Assembly: GCA_013823325.1 (NCBI GenBank)
Contig: PNLY01000016.1
Span: forward strand, 1-64,000
From: Methylobacterium sp.
Lineage (GTDB): Bacteria > Pseudomonadota > Alphaproteobacteria > Rhizobiales > Beijerinckiaceae
Reading direction: 5' to 3'
Length of the DNA: 64,000 nucleotides
Positions 34,792-44,696 of this stretch are shown piece after piece. Within the stretch, counting starts at the first letter, position 1. Each line of letters begins with the position of its first letter. The notes beneath the pieces are model-generated. The model ran no database searches. It was not told the origin of the DNA and saw only the letters and a list, made by a program, of their open reading frames with translations. A program made the translations under genes and the position numbers.

Positions 34792-35304
34792 TCAATCGAC
34801 TGGCGCGTTCGGCCCGCCATTGCCGATGCCGGCCATGGCCTCCTCGAGCTCGGCGAGCAGATCCTGCAGCTGGCCGAGCTTGTCCTCGCCGAAGCGCTGG
34901 CTGATCTCGCGATAGATCGCTTCCGACACCGGCGTGACAGTGTCGATCAGCTCGGTACCGGAGGGGCTGAGCGAGATCATCCAGCGGCGCAGATCGGCCG
35001 GATCGGGCTCGCGCAGGATCAGGCCGCGCTGGTCGAGATCGACGAGAATCCGCGACAGGCTGGGGCCGAGCAGGAAGGTCGCCCGCGCCAGCTCCGCCAC
35101 CTCCATCTGCGGCTTGGTGCTGAGCGCGCGCAGCACGCGCCATTGCTGCTCGGTGACGCCGAACTCGCGCAGCGACTTGCGGAAATGCCGCATGACCGAC
35201 TCGCGCGCCCGCAGCAGCGACATCGGCAGCGACTTGGAGAAATGGCGCAGCCTTAGCCGGGTCGCGGCCGGGCTGGTGGCGCCTATCGTCTTGGTGTCGG
35301 TCAA
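34792..35304 (-). CDS. hpaR: HpaR, MarR-family regulator of homoprotocatechuate degradation
   Basis: A 170-residue MarR protein. SLPMSLLRARESVMRHFRKSLREFGVTEQQWRVLRAL and the wing region DLRRWMISLSPSGTEL match HpaR. It is divergent from hpaF, with a TAACATGTTA palindrome in between. The start is TTG 35304 with ~20 residues more than usual before the conserved SLPM; ATG 35223 is possible but would cut helix 1. Confidence 0.9.
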   Translation of the reverse strand: MTDTKTIGATSPAATRLRLRHFSKSLPMSLLRARESVMRHFRKSLREFGVTEQQWRVLRALSTKPQMEVAELARATFLLGPSLSRILVDLDQRGLILREPDPADLRRWMISLSPSGTELIDTVTPVSEAIYREISQRFGEDKLGQLQDLLAELEEAMAGIGNGGPNAPVD

Positions 35305-35385
35305 GCCTGAGATCCATCGGGAATCGGCGGCACCCTAACGATGGTCGCAGCCAAACGCGAGCGAATGCACTTGCGATAAGAAATT

Positions 35386-35395
35386 TAACATGTTA
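35386..35395. promoter_or_regulatory. Candidate HpaR operator
   Basis: The perfect palindrome TAACATGTTA sits in an AT-rich patch between hpaR and hpaF, 27 bp before the hpaF TTG. MarR proteins commonly bind such sites in divergent regions. Confidence 0.5.
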
Positions 35396-35422
35396 TCTAA
35401 TTTGGGCATTGGGAGGTGCGGC

Positions 35423-35818
35423 TTGCCCCACATCGTCATCGAATACTCCGCCAATCTGGAGGACGCACTCCATCCGATGCGGCTGGTCGAGGCGCTGCAC
35501 GCAGCCGCGCTGGAGACCGGCGTCTTCCCGCTGGCCGGCCTCCGAACCCGCGCCGTGCGGCGCGAGCACTATCTGATCGCAGATGGCGACCACGATCACA
35601 TCTTCATCGCCGTGACCGTGCGGATCGGCGAAGGGCGCGATGCTGCGACCCGCCGGCGCGTCGCGCAGGCGCTGATGGCGGTGCTGGAGCGCGAGACCGC
35701 CGAGATCGTCCAGCGCCGAGGCCTCGCGCTCAGCCTCGACGTCTCCGAGATCGACGGAACCGCATCGCTGAAGACCAATAATCTGCACCAACGCCTGAAA
35801 GCGAGGGCGAAGCCATGA
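35423..35818 (+). CDS. hpaF: 5-carboxymethyl-2-hydroxymuconate delta-isomerase
   Basis: A 131-residue CHMI of the tautomerase superfamily. Starting at TTG 35423 gives (M)PHIVIEYSANLED, which places the catalytic Pro right after the initiator, and GGGAGGT lies 6 nt upstream. The HpaF catalytic pattern continues with RTRAVRREHYLIADGDHDHIF. It isomerises CHM in the meta-cleavage pathway of homoprotocatechuate. It overlaps hpaE by 4 nt. Confidence 0.9.
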   Translation: MPHIVIEYSANLEDALHPMRLVEALHAAALETGVFPLAGLRTRAVRREHYLIADGDHDHIFIAVTVRIGEGRDAATRRRVAQALMAVLERETAEIVQRRGLALSLDVSEIDGTASLKTNNLHQRLKARAKP

Positions 35819-37353
35819 CCGCGACCGACACCAAGCTCACCGCCAACCTCGCCAAGGCACGCCAGGCGATGGCGCGTTTCACTAGCAGGACCGTGCCGCA
35901 CCTGATCGCCGGCGAGGCCGTCCTCTCGGCCTCGGGCGCGACCTTCGAGACGCTCGATCCGACCACGAACGAGCGCCAGGCTATCGTCGCCGCCGGCGAC
36001 CAGGCGGAGATCGACCGCGCTGCCGCGGCGGCACGCAAGGCGTTCCCGGCCTGGAAGAATGCGTCCGGCGCCAAGCGCCGCGCCGTACTGCACGCGATCG
36101 CCGATGCGATCGAGGCGCGGGCCGAGGAGATCGCGCTGGTCGAGAGCAGCGATAGCGGCCAGGCGATCCGCTTCATGGCGAAGGCGGCGCTGCGCGGGGC
36201 CGAGAATTTCCGCTTCTATGCCGACCGTGCGCCGGAGGCCGGCAACGGCCTGTCGCTGCCGGACGAGGGCCATATCAACTACACGCTGCGCCAGCCGATC
36301 GGCCCGGTCGGGGTGATCACGCCCTGGAACACCCCGTTCATGCTCTCGACCTGGAAGATCGCGCCGGCGCTCGCCGCCGGCTGCACGGTCGTCCATAAGC
36401 CGGCCGAATGGTCGCCGCTCTCGGCTGTGCTGCTCGCCGAGATCATGGACGAGACCATCCGCAAGCACGGCTTCCCGGCCGGCGTCGTCAATGTCGTCCA
36501 CGGCCTCGGCGAGAGCGCCGGCAAGGCGCTGACCGAGCATCCGGCGATCAAGGCGGTCGCCTTCGTCGGCGAGACCACCACCGGCCAGCACATCATGCGC
36601 CAGGGGGCGGAGACGCTGAAGCGCGTCCATTTCGAGCTCGGCGGCAAGAACCCGGTGATCGTCTTCGAGGATGCCGATCTCGACCGCGCCCTCGATGCGG
36701 TGCTGTTCATGATCTACTCGCTCAATGGCGAGCGCTGCACCTCGTCCTCGCGTGCGCTGGTCCAGCGCTCGATCTACGACGCCTTCTCCGCCAAGGTCGC
36801 CGAGCGGGTGAAGCGCCTGCGCGTCGGCCATCCGCTCGACCCGGCGACGGAGATCGGGCCGCTGATCCATCCCCGCCATACGCAGAAGGTCCTGTCCTAT
36901 CCCGCTCTGGCGAAAAGCGAGGGCGCCCGTGTCGCCTGCGGCGGCGGGCGGGCACTGGACGGCGCCGGCAATTATGTCGAGCCGACGCTCTATCTCGATG
37001 CCGGCAACGGCATGCGGATCGCGCAGGAGGAGATCTTCGGGCCGGTGCTCACAATGATCCCGTTCGACGACGAAGCCGAGGCGATCGCGATCGCCAACGA
37101 CGTCCAGTACGGGCTGGCCGGCTATATCTGGACCCGGGATGTCGGCCGCGCCCATCGCGTCGCGCGCGATCTTGAGGCCGGGATGATCTGGGTCAATTCG
37201 GAGAATGTCCGCCACCTGCCGACGCCGTTCGGCGGGGTGAAGTCATCGGGCATCGGGCGCGACGGCGGCGACTACTCCTTCGACTTCTACATGGAGACGA
37301 AGAACGTCGCCGTGGCCTTCGATACCCACCAGGTGCCGCGGCTGGGGGTCTGA
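35815..37353 (+). CDS. hpaE: 5-carboxymethyl-2-hydroxymuconic-semialdehyde dehydrogenase
   Basis: A 512-residue aldehyde dehydrogenase. Visible motifs are TPWNTPFMLSTWKIAPALAAG, FVGETTTGQ, the catalytic Glu in FELGGKNPVIV, the catalytic Cys in NGERCTSSSR and the QEEIFGPVLTM block. It oxidises the ring-cleavage product to CHM using NAD. Length and operon position between hpaF and hpaD identify the substrate. Confidence 0.95.
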   Translation: MTATDTKLTANLAKARQAMARFTSRTVPHLIAGEAVLSASGATFETLDPTTNERQAIVAAGDQAEIDRAAAAARKAFPAWKNASGAKRRAVLHAIADAIEARAEEIALVESSDSGQAIRFMAKAALRGAENFRFYADRAPEAGNGLSLPDEGHINYTLRQPIGPVGVITPWNTPFMLSTWKIAPALAAGCTVVHKPAEWSPLSAVLLAEIMDETIRKHGFPAGVVNVVHGLGESAGKALTEHPAIKAVAFVGETTTGQHIMRQGAETLKRVHFELGGKNPVIVFEDADLDRALDAVLFMIYSLNGERCTSSSRALVQRSIYDAFSAKVAERVKRLRVGHPLDPATEIGPLIHPRHTQKVLSYPALAKSEGARVACGGGRALDGAGNYVEPTLYLDAGNGMRIAQEEIFGPVLTMIPFDDEAEAIAIANDVQYGLAGYIWTRDVGRAHRVARDLEAGMIWVNSENVRHLPTPFGGVKSSGIGRDGGDYSFDFYMETKNVAVAFDTHQVPRLGV

Positions 37354-37398
37354 CGTCGCGGCTGAAAAAGACGACAAGAACGATATCGAGGAGGAACC

Positions 37399-38379
37399 AT
37401 GCCCGTCCCGTCCAGCGTCCTCAACCCGCCCTTTCATGTCGTGCGGCTGAACCATGTCGTGCTGACGGTCCGTGACCTTGCCGCCGCGAAGGCGTTCTGG
37501 GGCGACACGCTCGGCCTGCAGCTGACGCAGGAGACGCCGGGGCGGCTCTATTTCCGGGCGATGGAAGAGCGCGGCCATCACTGCATCGTGCTTGAGAAGG
37601 GGACCGAGCCCAGCGCCCGCCATCTCGGCTTCAAGGTCTTCTCGGAGGAGGACCTCGACAAGGCCCAGCACTTCTTCCGTGCCAAGGGCCTGAAGGCCGA
37701 GTTTGTCGAGGAGCCCTATCAGGGGCGGACCCTGCGTACCGTCGATCCGCTGGGCGTGCCCCTCGAATTCTATTTCCGCATGGACAAGCTGCCGTCGGTC
37801 CACCAGAAATACGCGCTCTACAAGGGCGTGAAGCCCCTGCGCATCGACCATTTCAACTGCTTCTCGGACGATGTCGACGCTTCCGTGGCGTTCTACAACG
37901 AGATCGGCTTCCGGGTCACCGAATACACCGAGAACGAGGACCGGAGCCGGCTCTGGGCTGCCTGGATGCATCGCAAGGGCGGCGTCCACGACATGGCCTT
38001 CACCCATGGCATCGGGCCGCGCCTGCACCATGTCGCCTTCTGGGTGCCGACGCCGCTCAACATCATCGACCTGCTCGATCTGATGGCGACCACCGGCTAT
38101 GTCGGCAATATCGAGCGCGGGCCGGGCCGGCACGGCATCTCCAACGCCTTCTTCCTCTATATCCGCGACCCCGACGGCCATCGCATCGAGATCTACTGCT
38201 CGGATTACCAGACGATCGATCCCGACCACGAGCCGATCCGGTGGGATCTGCGCGATCCGCAGCGCCAGACGCTGTGGGGCGCGCCCGCGCCGAAGAGCTG
38301 GTTCGAGGAAGGCACCATCTTCGAAGGCACGCCGGTCCGTCAGCCGGCCTATGCCGCCTCCCCGATCGTCGCCGCCTGA
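37399..38379 (+). CDS. hpaD: 3,4-dihydroxyphenylacetate 2,3-dioxygenase
   Basis: A 326-residue vicinal-oxygen-chelate extradiol dioxygenase with two paired domains. Metal ligands are His151 (IDHFNCF), His210/211 (RLHHVAFW) and Glu264 (HRIEIYC), with spacing nearly identical to the Arthrobacter/Brevibacterium enzymes. It opens the homoprotocatechuate ring. A ribosome site GAGGAGG precedes the ATG. hpaG, hpaH and hpaI are not here. The downstream 38,380-38,521 region between it and ureC contains no gene. Confidence 0.95.
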   Translation: MPVPSSVLNPPFHVVRLNHVVLTVRDLAAAKAFWGDTLGLQLTQETPGRLYFRAMEERGHHCIVLEKGTEPSARHLGFKVFSEEDLDKAQHFFRAKGLKAEFVEEPYQGRTLRTVDPLGVPLEFYFRMDKLPSVHQKYALYKGVKPLRIDHFNCFSDDVDASVAFYNEIGFRVTEYTENEDRSRLWAAWMHRKGGVHDMAFTHGIGPRLHHVAFWVPTPLNIIDLLDLMATTGYVGNIERGPGRHGISNAFFLYIRDPDGHRIEIYCSDYQTIDPDHEPIRWDLRDPQRQTLWGAPAPKSWFEEGTIFEGTPVRQPAYAASPIVAA

Positions 38380-38521
38380 GACGTCTCGGACCCTGGGACG
38401 ATCCGGCGTCCGGCCGCAGCGACCGGCAGACCAAGGTTGCGCGGCCGGGCCGGAGGTGTCGGCTCTGGAGTTGCGCCCCGGGGCCGATCGTGGTCGCGGC
38501 GAATCCCCTGCCGCTCCTCGC

Positions 38522-40225
38522 TCAGAACAGGAAGTAGCGCTGCGTCATCGGCAGCGAGGTTGCCGGCTCGCAGGTGATCAGCTCGCCGTCGACGCGCACC
38601 TGGTAATTCTGCGGATCGACCTCGATCTTGGGCGTAAGCCCGTTGTGGATCATGTCCTTCTTGCGGACGCCGCGCGTGCCCTTCACCGCCACCAGCTGCT
38701 TCTGCAGGCCGAGCTTGTCGCCGATCCCGTCGTCGAGCGCCGCCTGCGAGACGAAGGTGACCCCGGTCTTGCCGCGGGCGCGACCGAGCACGCCGTACAT
38801 CGGCCGGTAATGGACCGGTTGCGGCGTCGAGATCGAGGCGTTCGGATCGCCCATCGGGGCGGTCGCGATCATCCCGCCGATCAGGACCAGCGACGGCTTG
38901 ACGCCGAAGAAGGCCGGCTTCCAGAGCGCGAGGTCGGCACGCTTGCCGACTTCGATCGAGCCGAGCTCGTGGGCGAAGCCATGGGTGATCGCCGGATTGA
39001 TGGTGTACTTGGCGACATAGCGCTTGCAGCGGAAATTGTCGTTGCGCGCGCTGTCTTCGGGCAGCGGGCCGCGCTGCACCTTCATCTTGTGGGCTGTCTG
39101 CCAGCAGCGCAGGATCGTTTCTCCGACGCGGCCCATCGCCTGCGAATCCGACGACATCATCGAGAAGGCACCGAGATCGTGGAGGATGTCCTCGGCTGCG
39201 ATCGTCTCCTTGCGGATACGGGATTCGGCGAAGGCGACGTCCTCCGGAATCCGCGGGCTGAGATGGTGGCACACCATCAGCATGTCCAGATGCTCGTCGA
39301 TGGTGTTGACCGTGTAAGGCCGGGTCGGATTGGTCGACGAAGGCAGGATGTTCTCCTGGCCGGCCGCAGTGATGATATCCGGCGCATGACCGCCGCCGGC
39401 TCCTTCCGTATGGAAGGAATGGATCGCGCGGCCTTTGGTCGCCGCAAAGGTGTCGCCGACGAAGCCGCTCTCGTTCAGCGTGTCGGAATGCAGCCCGACC
39501 TGGACGTCCATCTCGTCGGCGACGGAAAGACAATTGTCGATCGCCGCCGGAGTCGTGCCCCAGTCCTCATGCAGCTTGAGGCCGATGACGCCGGCCCGGA
39601 CCTGCTCGCGCAACGGCTCGGGCAGGCTGGCATTGCCCTTGCCGAGCAGCCCGACATTGAGCGGCAGGTCGTCGATCGCCTCGAGCATGCGGTGGATGTA
39701 CCAGGGGCCCGGCGTCACCGTGGTGGCGAGCGTGCCGACGGAGGGTCCCGTGCCGCCGCCGACCAGCGTGGTCGTGCCGCTGGTGAGCGCCATCTCCGCC
39801 TGCTGCGGGCAGATGAAATGGATATGGGCGTCGACGCCGCCGGCGGTCAGGATCTTGCCCTCGCCGGCGATGACGTCGGTGCCGGGGCCGATGACGATGT
39901 CGACGCCGGGCTGGATGTCGGGATTGCCGGCCTTGCCGATCGCGGCGATGCGCCCGTCCTTGATGCCGACATCGGCCTTCACGATGCCCCAATGGTCGAG
40001 GATCACCGCATTGGTGATGACGAGGTCGGGCACCTCGGCGGCATTGCGCTGGCTCTGGCCCATGCCGTCGCGGATGACCTTGCCGCCGCCGAATGTGACC
40101 TCCTCGCCGTAGATCGTGTGATCAGCCTCGATCTCGATCACGAGCTCGGTATCGGCGAGCCGGATACGGTCGCCCTTGGTCGGACCGTAGAGCGAGGCGT
40201 AGTTCTCGCGGGTGATGCGCACCAT
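38522..40225 (-). CDS. ureC: Urease alpha subunit
   Basis: A 567-residue catalytic subunit with every active-site residue at the standard numbering: His134 and His136 (DAHIH), carbamylated Lys217 (GLKLHEDWG), His246, His272, catalytic His320 ([14 protein letters not shown]) and Asp360. It hydrolyses urea to ammonia and carbamate with two Ni ions. It is the last gene of ureD-ureA-ureB-ureC. Confidence 0.99.
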   Translation of the reverse strand: MVRITRENYASLYGPTKGDRIRLADTELVIEIEADHTIYGEEVTFGGGKVIRDGMGQSQRNAAEVPDLVITNAVILDHWGIVKADVGIKDGRIAAIGKAGNPDIQPGVDIVIGPGTDVIAGEGKILTAGGVDAHIHFICPQQAEMALTSGTTTLVGGGTGPSVGTLATTVTPGPWYIHRMLEAIDDLPLNVGLLGKGNASLPEPLREQVRAGVIGLKLHEDWGTTPAAIDNCLSVADEMDVQVGLHSDTLNESGFVGDTFAATKGRAIHSFHTEGAGGGHAPDIITAAGQENILPSSTNPTRPYTVNTIDEHLDMLMVCHHLSPRIPEDVAFAESRIRKETIAAEDILHDLGAFSMMSSDSQAMGRVGETILRCWQTAHKMKVQRGPLPEDSARNDNFRCKRYVAKYTINPAITHGFAHELGSIEVGKRADLALWKPAFFGVKPSLVLIGGMIATAPMGDPNASISTPQPVHYRPMYGVLGRARGKTGVTFVSQAALDDGIGDKLGLQKQLVAVKGTRGVRKKDMIHNGLTPKIEVDPQNYQVRVDGELITCEPATSLPMTQRYFLF

Positions 40226-40226
40226 C

Positions 40227-40538
40227 TCAGGCCTCCAATCTGCCCATGACCCTGGCGTTGAAGCCGTAGACGACCCTGCCGCCGTCCAGCGCCACCAGCG
40301 CGACCGTGCGCGATTGTCCCGGCTCGAAACGGACCGCTGTTCCCGCCGGAATGTCGAGCCGGAAGCCCCTGGCCTTCTCGCGCTCGAACTGCAGCGCCGC
40401 GTTGGTCTCGTAGAAATGATAATGCGAACCGACCTGGATCGGCCGATCGCCGGAATTGGCGACCTCGATCGACCGCCGCTCGCGGCCGGCGTTGAGCTCG
40501 ATCGTGCCGTCCTCGATGAAGAACTCGCCCGGGATCAT
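40227..40538 (-). CDS. ureB: Urease beta subunit
   Basis: A 103-residue beta subunit with the conserved [14 protein letters not shown] start and [14 protein letters not shown] block. It packs against UreC and UreA in the trimer. It ends 1 nt before ureC and begins 9 nt after ureA. Confidence 0.98.
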   Translation of the reverse strand: MIPGEFFIEDGTIELNAGRERRSIEVANSGDRPIQVGSHYHFYETNAALQFEREKARGFRLDIPAGTAVRFEPGQSRTVALVALDGGRVVYGFNARVMGRLEA

Positions 40539-40547
40539 CGCGCCGCC

Positions 40548-40850
40548 TCACGGAATCGGGTTGTGGACGGTGACCAGCTTGGTCCCATCCGGGAAGGTGG
40601 CTTCGACCTGCACGTCGTGGATCATCTCCGGGACGCCGTCCATGACGTCCTCGCGCGTCAGCAGCGTCGCGCCATAGGACATCAGCTCCGCCACGGTTCG
40701 GCCATCGCGCGCGCCTTCCAGGATCGCCGCCGAGATATAGGCGACAGCCTCCGGGTAGTTCAGCTTGACACCGCGTGCCTTGCGCCGTTCCGCCAGCAGC
40801 GCCGCGGTAAAGAGCAGAAGCTTGTCCTTCTCGCGCGGAAGCAGCTCCAT
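40548..40850 (-). CDS. ureA: Urease gamma subunit
   Basis: A 100-residue gamma subunit: [23 protein letters not shown] and the [13 protein letters not shown] and [18 protein letters not shown] blocks are canonical. A 30-nt gap separates it from ureD. The alpha, beta and gamma subunits are separate, as in most bacteria. Confidence 0.98.
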   Translation of the reverse strand: MELLPREKDKLLLFTAALLAERRKARGVKLNYPEAVAYISAAILEGARDGRTVAELMSYGATLLTREDVMDGVPEMIHDVQVEATFPDGTKLVTVHNPIP

Positions 40851-40880
40851 CGCCTTCCCCCATCCTCACAGTCGATCGTT

Positions 40881-41819
40881 TCAGGTGGCCCAGATGCGCG
40901 GCGCCTCGGCCATCTTGCCCTGCCCCAGGCTCCGAAGCACGTTCCATGCCCGCACGAACAGGGCCTTGCCGTCCGCGACCCGCGGCCCGAGATAGCGACA
41001 GACCACGGCTTCCTCGAGCTGGCTGACGCAGAAGACGCCGTCTCCCGCCGCCCCGATCGCGGCCCGCACCTGCTCCGCCGCATCATCGGCGACAGCGCCG
41101 GCATAGACCATCGTTCCCCAGCTCGGCTGCCGGGCCAGGGAAAAAGCAGCCTCCAGCAAAGGCGAGCCGCCCTGCAGCTCCAGGCGCTCGAACCAGATCG
41201 GCCTGCCATTCCGGACGATCTCGATGCGCTGGCTGAGGCGCCCCGTCTCGAAGCGCTCGCCGGCCGCCGGACGGCCGAGGCACAGGAAGTCCCAGCCGAC
41301 ATAGCTTGCGTCGGGCGCCAGCGACACCTTCGTCTCGATCCGCGCATCGGCCCCGTCGAAGACGATGGTCTCCTGCGGCAGATACTCGCAGACGGCGCCG
41401 GCCCCGATCGCGATATCGACCGATTGCGTACTGGCGCTGTGTTCGCTGCGATAGAATTTCGTCGCGCCGGGGGTCGTCAGCAGCGCGCGCGCTTCGGCGT
41501 CGAGATGGAAGCGCAGATCGAGCCGGTCGCCACCCGCGACCCCGCCCGGCGGGTGCAGCAGGTAGATATGGCAGGTCCCGTCCTTCTCCGGGTGGAACGG
41601 CCGCTGCACCACGAGCGGGCCGAAATGACGGCGGCGGACGAGGCGGGTCTTGCCGGCACTGAGCGCAAACCACAGCTCGAGCTCGGCAGGCCACGCGCTC
41701 GGTTGCGCCGCATACTGGGCGCGAGCCGGCGACGCCACGGTCGCATGGGCCGGTTCGGAGGATCGAGTAGGCACAACTGCGTTCATGGACCGCGTTTCGA
41801 CCGGCGTAAGCCGCCACAT
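40881..41819 (-). CDS. ureD: Urease accessory protein UreD
   Basis: A 312-residue maturation chaperone. PLVVQRPFHPEKDGTCHIYLLHPPGGVAGGDRL (first half VVQRPFHPE) and the DFLCLGRPAAGE region are characteristic. With UreF and UreG it prepares apo-urease for nickel. ATG 41819 or ATG 41786 may be the start; no clear ribosome site decides. A TAATAT hexamer near 41,847 could be its -10 element. Confidence 0.93.
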   Translation of the reverse strand: MWRLTPVETRSMNAVVPTRSSEPAHATVASPARAQYAAQPSAWPAELELWFALSAGKTRLVRRRHFGPLVVQRPFHPEKDGTCHIYLLHPPGGVAGGDRLDLRFHLDAEARALLTTPGATKFYRSEHSASTQSVDIAIGAGAVCEYLPQETIVFDGADARIETKVSLAPDASYVGWDFLCLGRPAAGERFETGRLSQRIEIVRNGRPIWFERLELQGGSPLLEAAFSLARQPSWGTMVYAGAVADDAAEQVRAAIGAAGDGVFCVSQLEEAVVCRYLGPRVADGKALFVRAWNVLRSLGQGKMAEAPRIWAT

Positions 41820-42026
41820 GCTTCGCTAGAAAGCAACTTTGAGCCTATATTATCAGCATTCGCCCGCTGCTTGAGCAATTGCAGCAATTGATCCGCGATC
41901 GAACGTTGACGAACGCCTTGATCGAAGCTGTTCTGCAGCCGGAGACGGACGCCCCGTCTCGCTCTGGGATGGCTCTTGGAAGTTCATCGCCGCGCGAGCG
42001 GGGCCGCGTCGAAAGCGGGGTTCAGC

Positions 42027-42623
42027 ATGTTGAAAGCGATAGCCGTCCGACGCGCGGTTGAGGCAGCCGTGCCAGGTGAGCCTGTGCTTGGCCGCGCGGT
42101 CCTCGAGCACGACGCCCGGCATCTGCGCCGGCGCATGATCGACACCACCGACGGCCCGAAGGTGCTGGTCGATCTGCCCGAAACGGTCGTGCTGTCCGCC
42201 GGCGACGCCTTGGCGATCGAGGGCGGTGGCCTGGTCGAGATCGCCGCCGCCGAGGAGCCGCTCTATGCGGTCAAGGCCCGCGATCCGCTGCATCTTGCCG
42301 AACTCGCCTGGCACATCGGCAACCGCCATCTCGCCGCTTCCATTGCGGCCGACCGCATCCTGATCCTGCGCGACCACGTCATCAAGGCCATGCTCCAGGG
42401 GCTCGGCGCCGAGGTCGAGGACATCGTCGCGCCCTTCGACCCGGTGCGCGGCGCCTATTCAGGCCACGGCCACAGTCACGCACATGACCATGGACACGAT
42501 CACGGCCACAGCCATGACCACGCCCATTCGCATGATCACGGGCACCACCATCACGATCACGGGCATTCGCATCATCCTGGGCATTCCCATGGCGACGGGA
42601 AGCACGATCATCATCATGGCTGA
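42027..42623 (+). CDS. ureE: Urease nickel metallochaperone UreE with long His-rich tail
   Basis: A 198-residue UreE. The peptide-binding and metal-binding domains end near residue 145, with the [18 protein letters not shown] block typical of the family. The last ~50 residues are almost only His, Gly, Asp and Ser, a nickel-storage tail. ATG 42027 is used. It opens the rightward ureE-ureG-ureF run, divergent from ureDABC. The region 41,820-42,026 between the halves should hold both promoters. Confidence 0.95.
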   Translation: MLKAIAVRRAVEAAVPGEPVLGRAVLEHDARHLRRRMIDTTDGPKVLVDLPETVVLSAGDALAIEGGGLVEIAAAEEPLYAVKARDPLHLAELAWHIGNRHLAASIAADRILILRDHVIKAMLQGLGAEVEDIVAPFDPVRGAYSGHGHSHAHDHGHDHGHSHDHAHSHDHGHHHHDHGHSHHPGHSHGDGKHDHHHG

Positions 42624-42682
42624 ATCCCGCAGGGGAAGCCTGTAGGCTGTCAGCCACATCCATCGTTCGAGGCCCTGCGCTC

Positions 42683-43333
42683 ATGATCTCCAAGAACGGC
42701 CCCCTCCGCGTCGGCATCGGCGGCCCCGTCGGCTCGGGCAAGACGATGCTCGCGGAGAAATTGTGCAAGGCGCTGCGGGACGACTACTCGATCGCCGTCG
42801 TCACCAACGACATCTACACCAAGGAAGACGCGATGGTGCTGGTGCGCCGGCAGGCGCTGCCTGAGGACCGCATTGTCGGCGTCGAGACCGGCGGCTGCCC
42901 CCATACGGCGATCCGCGAGGACGCCTCGATCAACCTGCAGGCCATCGCCGAGCTCAACCGGCGCATTCCCGACCTCGACATCGTCTTCATCGAATCCGGC
43001 GGCGACAACCTGGCGGCGACCTTCTCGCCCGACCTCGCCGACCTCACGCTCTATGTCATCTCCGTCTGCCAGGGCGAGGAAATCCCCCGCAAGGGCGGGC
43101 CGGGCATCACCCGCTCCGACTTCCTCGTCATCAACAAGAGCGACCTCGCCCCTTACGTGAACGCCGATCTCGACGTGATGCGTAACGATGCGGCGCGGAT
43201 GCGCGGAACCCGCCCTTTCGGCTTCACCGACCTCTCGCGCGGCAAGGGCCTCGACGAGATCGTCGCGTTCATCGTCGCGCATGGTGGCTTACGGGCCGAC
43301 AACGGGAAAGAGGCCGCCCCGGCCGAGGCCTGA
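42683..43333 (+). CDS. ureG: Urease accessory GTPase UreG
   Basis: A 216-residue SIMIBI GTPase with P-loop [11 protein letters not shown], the metal-binding CPH motif ([15 protein letters not shown]) and the NKSDLAPYV guanine-specificity motif. It couples GTP hydrolysis to nickel delivery. It ends 3 nt before ureF, giving the order E-G-F rather than the common E-F-G. Confidence 0.98.
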   Translation: MISKNGPLRVGIGGPVGSGKTMLAEKLCKALRDDYSIAVVTNDIYTKEDAMVLVRRQALPEDRIVGVETGGCPHTAIREDASINLQAIAELNRRIPDLDIVFIESGGDNLAATFSPDLADLTLYVISVCQGEEIPRKGGPGITRSDFLVINKSDLAPYVNADLDVMRNDAARMRGTRPFGFTDLSRGKGLDEIVAFIVAHGGLRADNGKEAAPAEA

Positions 43334-43336
43334 GGC

Positions 43337-44032
43337 ATGGACGACGTCCCAGCTTCCAGCAGCGACCAGGGTTCGATCCCGCTGCATCTGCTGCGCCTGG
43401 TGAGCCAGGGCCTGCCGGTCGGCGGCTTCTCCTATTCGCGCGGGCTCGAAGCGGCCGTCCATGCCGGCTGGGTCACCGACGAGGTGGCGGCACGCGACTG
43501 GATCCTCGGCACGCTCCGCGCCAATGTCGCGCAGCTCGATGGCGCACTGTTCTGGCGGATGGCGCTGGCGCTGGAGGACGGCGATCAGGAGCGCTTTCGC
43601 ACGGCCAACGCCTGGCTCGCCGCCGGACGCGAAAGCCGGGAATTCCAGCGCGAGGACAAGCGGCAGGGTGAGGCGCTGCTGCGGCTGCTAGCCGAGCTGG
43701 ACGTCCCCGCCGCCCGAGACCATGCCGGAGACGCGCTGACCTTCGCCGCCGCCTTCGCCCTCGCCGGCCATCATTGGCGCATCGCCCCGGAAGCGGCCCT
43801 GAAAGGCCTGCTATGGGTCTATGCCGAGGGGCAGGTGACGGCCGCGATCAAGCTGGTGCCGCTCGGGCATACCGCCGGCCAGCGCCTGCTGATCAACGCC
43901 GCCACCGCGATCGACGAGGCCGCTTCCCGGGCCCGCTCGCTGCGCGACGACGAGGTCGGCAATCTCGCCCCCGCTTTGGCGATGGCCAGCGCCTGGCACG
44001 AAACGCAGTACAGCCGCCTGTTCCAGTCTTGA
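43337..44032 (+). CDS. ureF: Urease accessory protein UreF
   Basis: A 231-residue all-helical protein. LLRLVSQGLPVGGFSYSRGLEAAVHAGWV and AEGQVTAAIKLVPLGHTAGQRLL are family blocks (read in short parts). It bridges UreD and UreG as the GTPase regulator of the maturation complex. NikR follows 90 nt downstream. Confidence 0.95.
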   Translation: MDDVPASSSDQGSIPLHLLRLVSQGLPVGGFSYSRGLEAAVHAGWVTDEVAARDWILGTLRANVAQLDGALFWRMALALEDGDQERFRTANAWLAAGRESREFQREDKRQGEALLRLLAELDVPAARDHAGDALTFAAAFALAGHHWRIAPEAALKGLLWVYAEGQVTAAIKLVPLGHTAGQRLLINAATAIDEAASRARSLRDDEVGNLAPALAMASAWHETQYSRLFQS

Positions 44033-44122
44033 GCAGCTCCACGACCAGCCCCAAGCCTCGCAATTCCCGGCAAGCCGACCTATCCTGCGACGGACAGGGG
44101 TTTGCCGGGAGCAGGATCCAGG

Positions 44123-44596
44123 GTGGAACGGGTCACGATCACCATCGATGCCGACTTGCTGGCCTTCGTCGACACGCTGAGCGCGACGAAGGGCTATGGC
44201 AGCCGCTCGGAAGCGATCCGGGACATCCTGCGCAAGGCGGCCCGCACCGAGCGGCAGGCCGACCCGGAAGCCCCCTGCTTCGCGACGCTCGCCTATGTCT
44301 ACGATCACGAGACGCGCGACCTCGCCCGCCGGCTGACCAACCAGCAGCACGATCACCACGATCTCTCCATCGCGACGCTGCATGTCCATCTCGACCGGCA
44401 CGAATGCCTGGAGGTGGCGGTGCTGCGCGGCACCAGCGGGGCGGTACAAAGCTTCGCCGACGGGGTGATCAGCCAGCGCGGCGTCCGCCACGGACAGCTC
44501 CATCTCCTGCCCGGCGCGCCCGATGCCGCGCATGGGCATGAACACGGACATGAGCATGGGCCCGGCCATGCGCATTCGCACGCGCACGACGACTGA
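44123..44596 (+). CDS. nikR: Nickel-responsive regulator NikR with His-rich tail
   Basis: A 157-residue ribbon-helix-helix plus ACT-domain repressor. Counting from GTG 44123 puts the four high-affinity Ni ligands at His76, His87, His89 and Cys95, exactly the E. coli numbering, which fixes the start. A GGAGCAGG ribosome site precedes it. Beyond the usual end it carries ~20 extra residues rich in His (HGHEHGHEHGPGHAHSHAH). It should repress nikABC through the operator at 44,655-44,688. Confidence 0.95.
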   Translation: MERVTITIDADLLAFVDTLSATKGYGSRSEAIRDILRKAARTERQADPEAPCFATLAYVYDHETRDLARRLTNQQHDHHDLSIATLHVHLDRHECLEVAVLRGTSGAVQSFADGVISQRGVRHGQLHLLPGAPDAAHGHEHGHEHGPGHAHSHAHDD

Positions 44597-44654
44597 AGCG
44601 CGGCAGGCGCCATCGGCTCCGACGCGGATTCGCGTTTGCCACCAGGGTCGCGCG

Positions 44655-44688
44655 GCCGTATGATGTTTTTCTGAAAACATCATACGGC
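44655..44688. promoter_or_regulatory. NikR operator upstream of nikA
   Basis: GTATGA (44,658), exactly 16 nt, TCATAC (44,685) match the E. coli NikR consensus GTATGA-N16-TCATAC without a mismatch. The palindrome extends perfectly to 15-nt arms around a TCTG centre. It ends 8 bp before the nikA ATG, so bound NikR would block transcription. Confidence 0.93.
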
Positions 44689-44696
44689 GAGCACCC

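Noticed and set aside
34517..35317. Long reverse frame spanning hpaR and ending in the tRNA fragment
   Set aside because: Its end, reading GAQERTRT, is simply the antisense translation of a tRNA 3' end; the hpaR frame is the real gene.
38099..40249. A 716-codon open frame opposite ureC and overlapping hpaD
   Set aside because: Antisense artefact of GC-rich coding DNA; UreC has all catalytic residues at standard positions.
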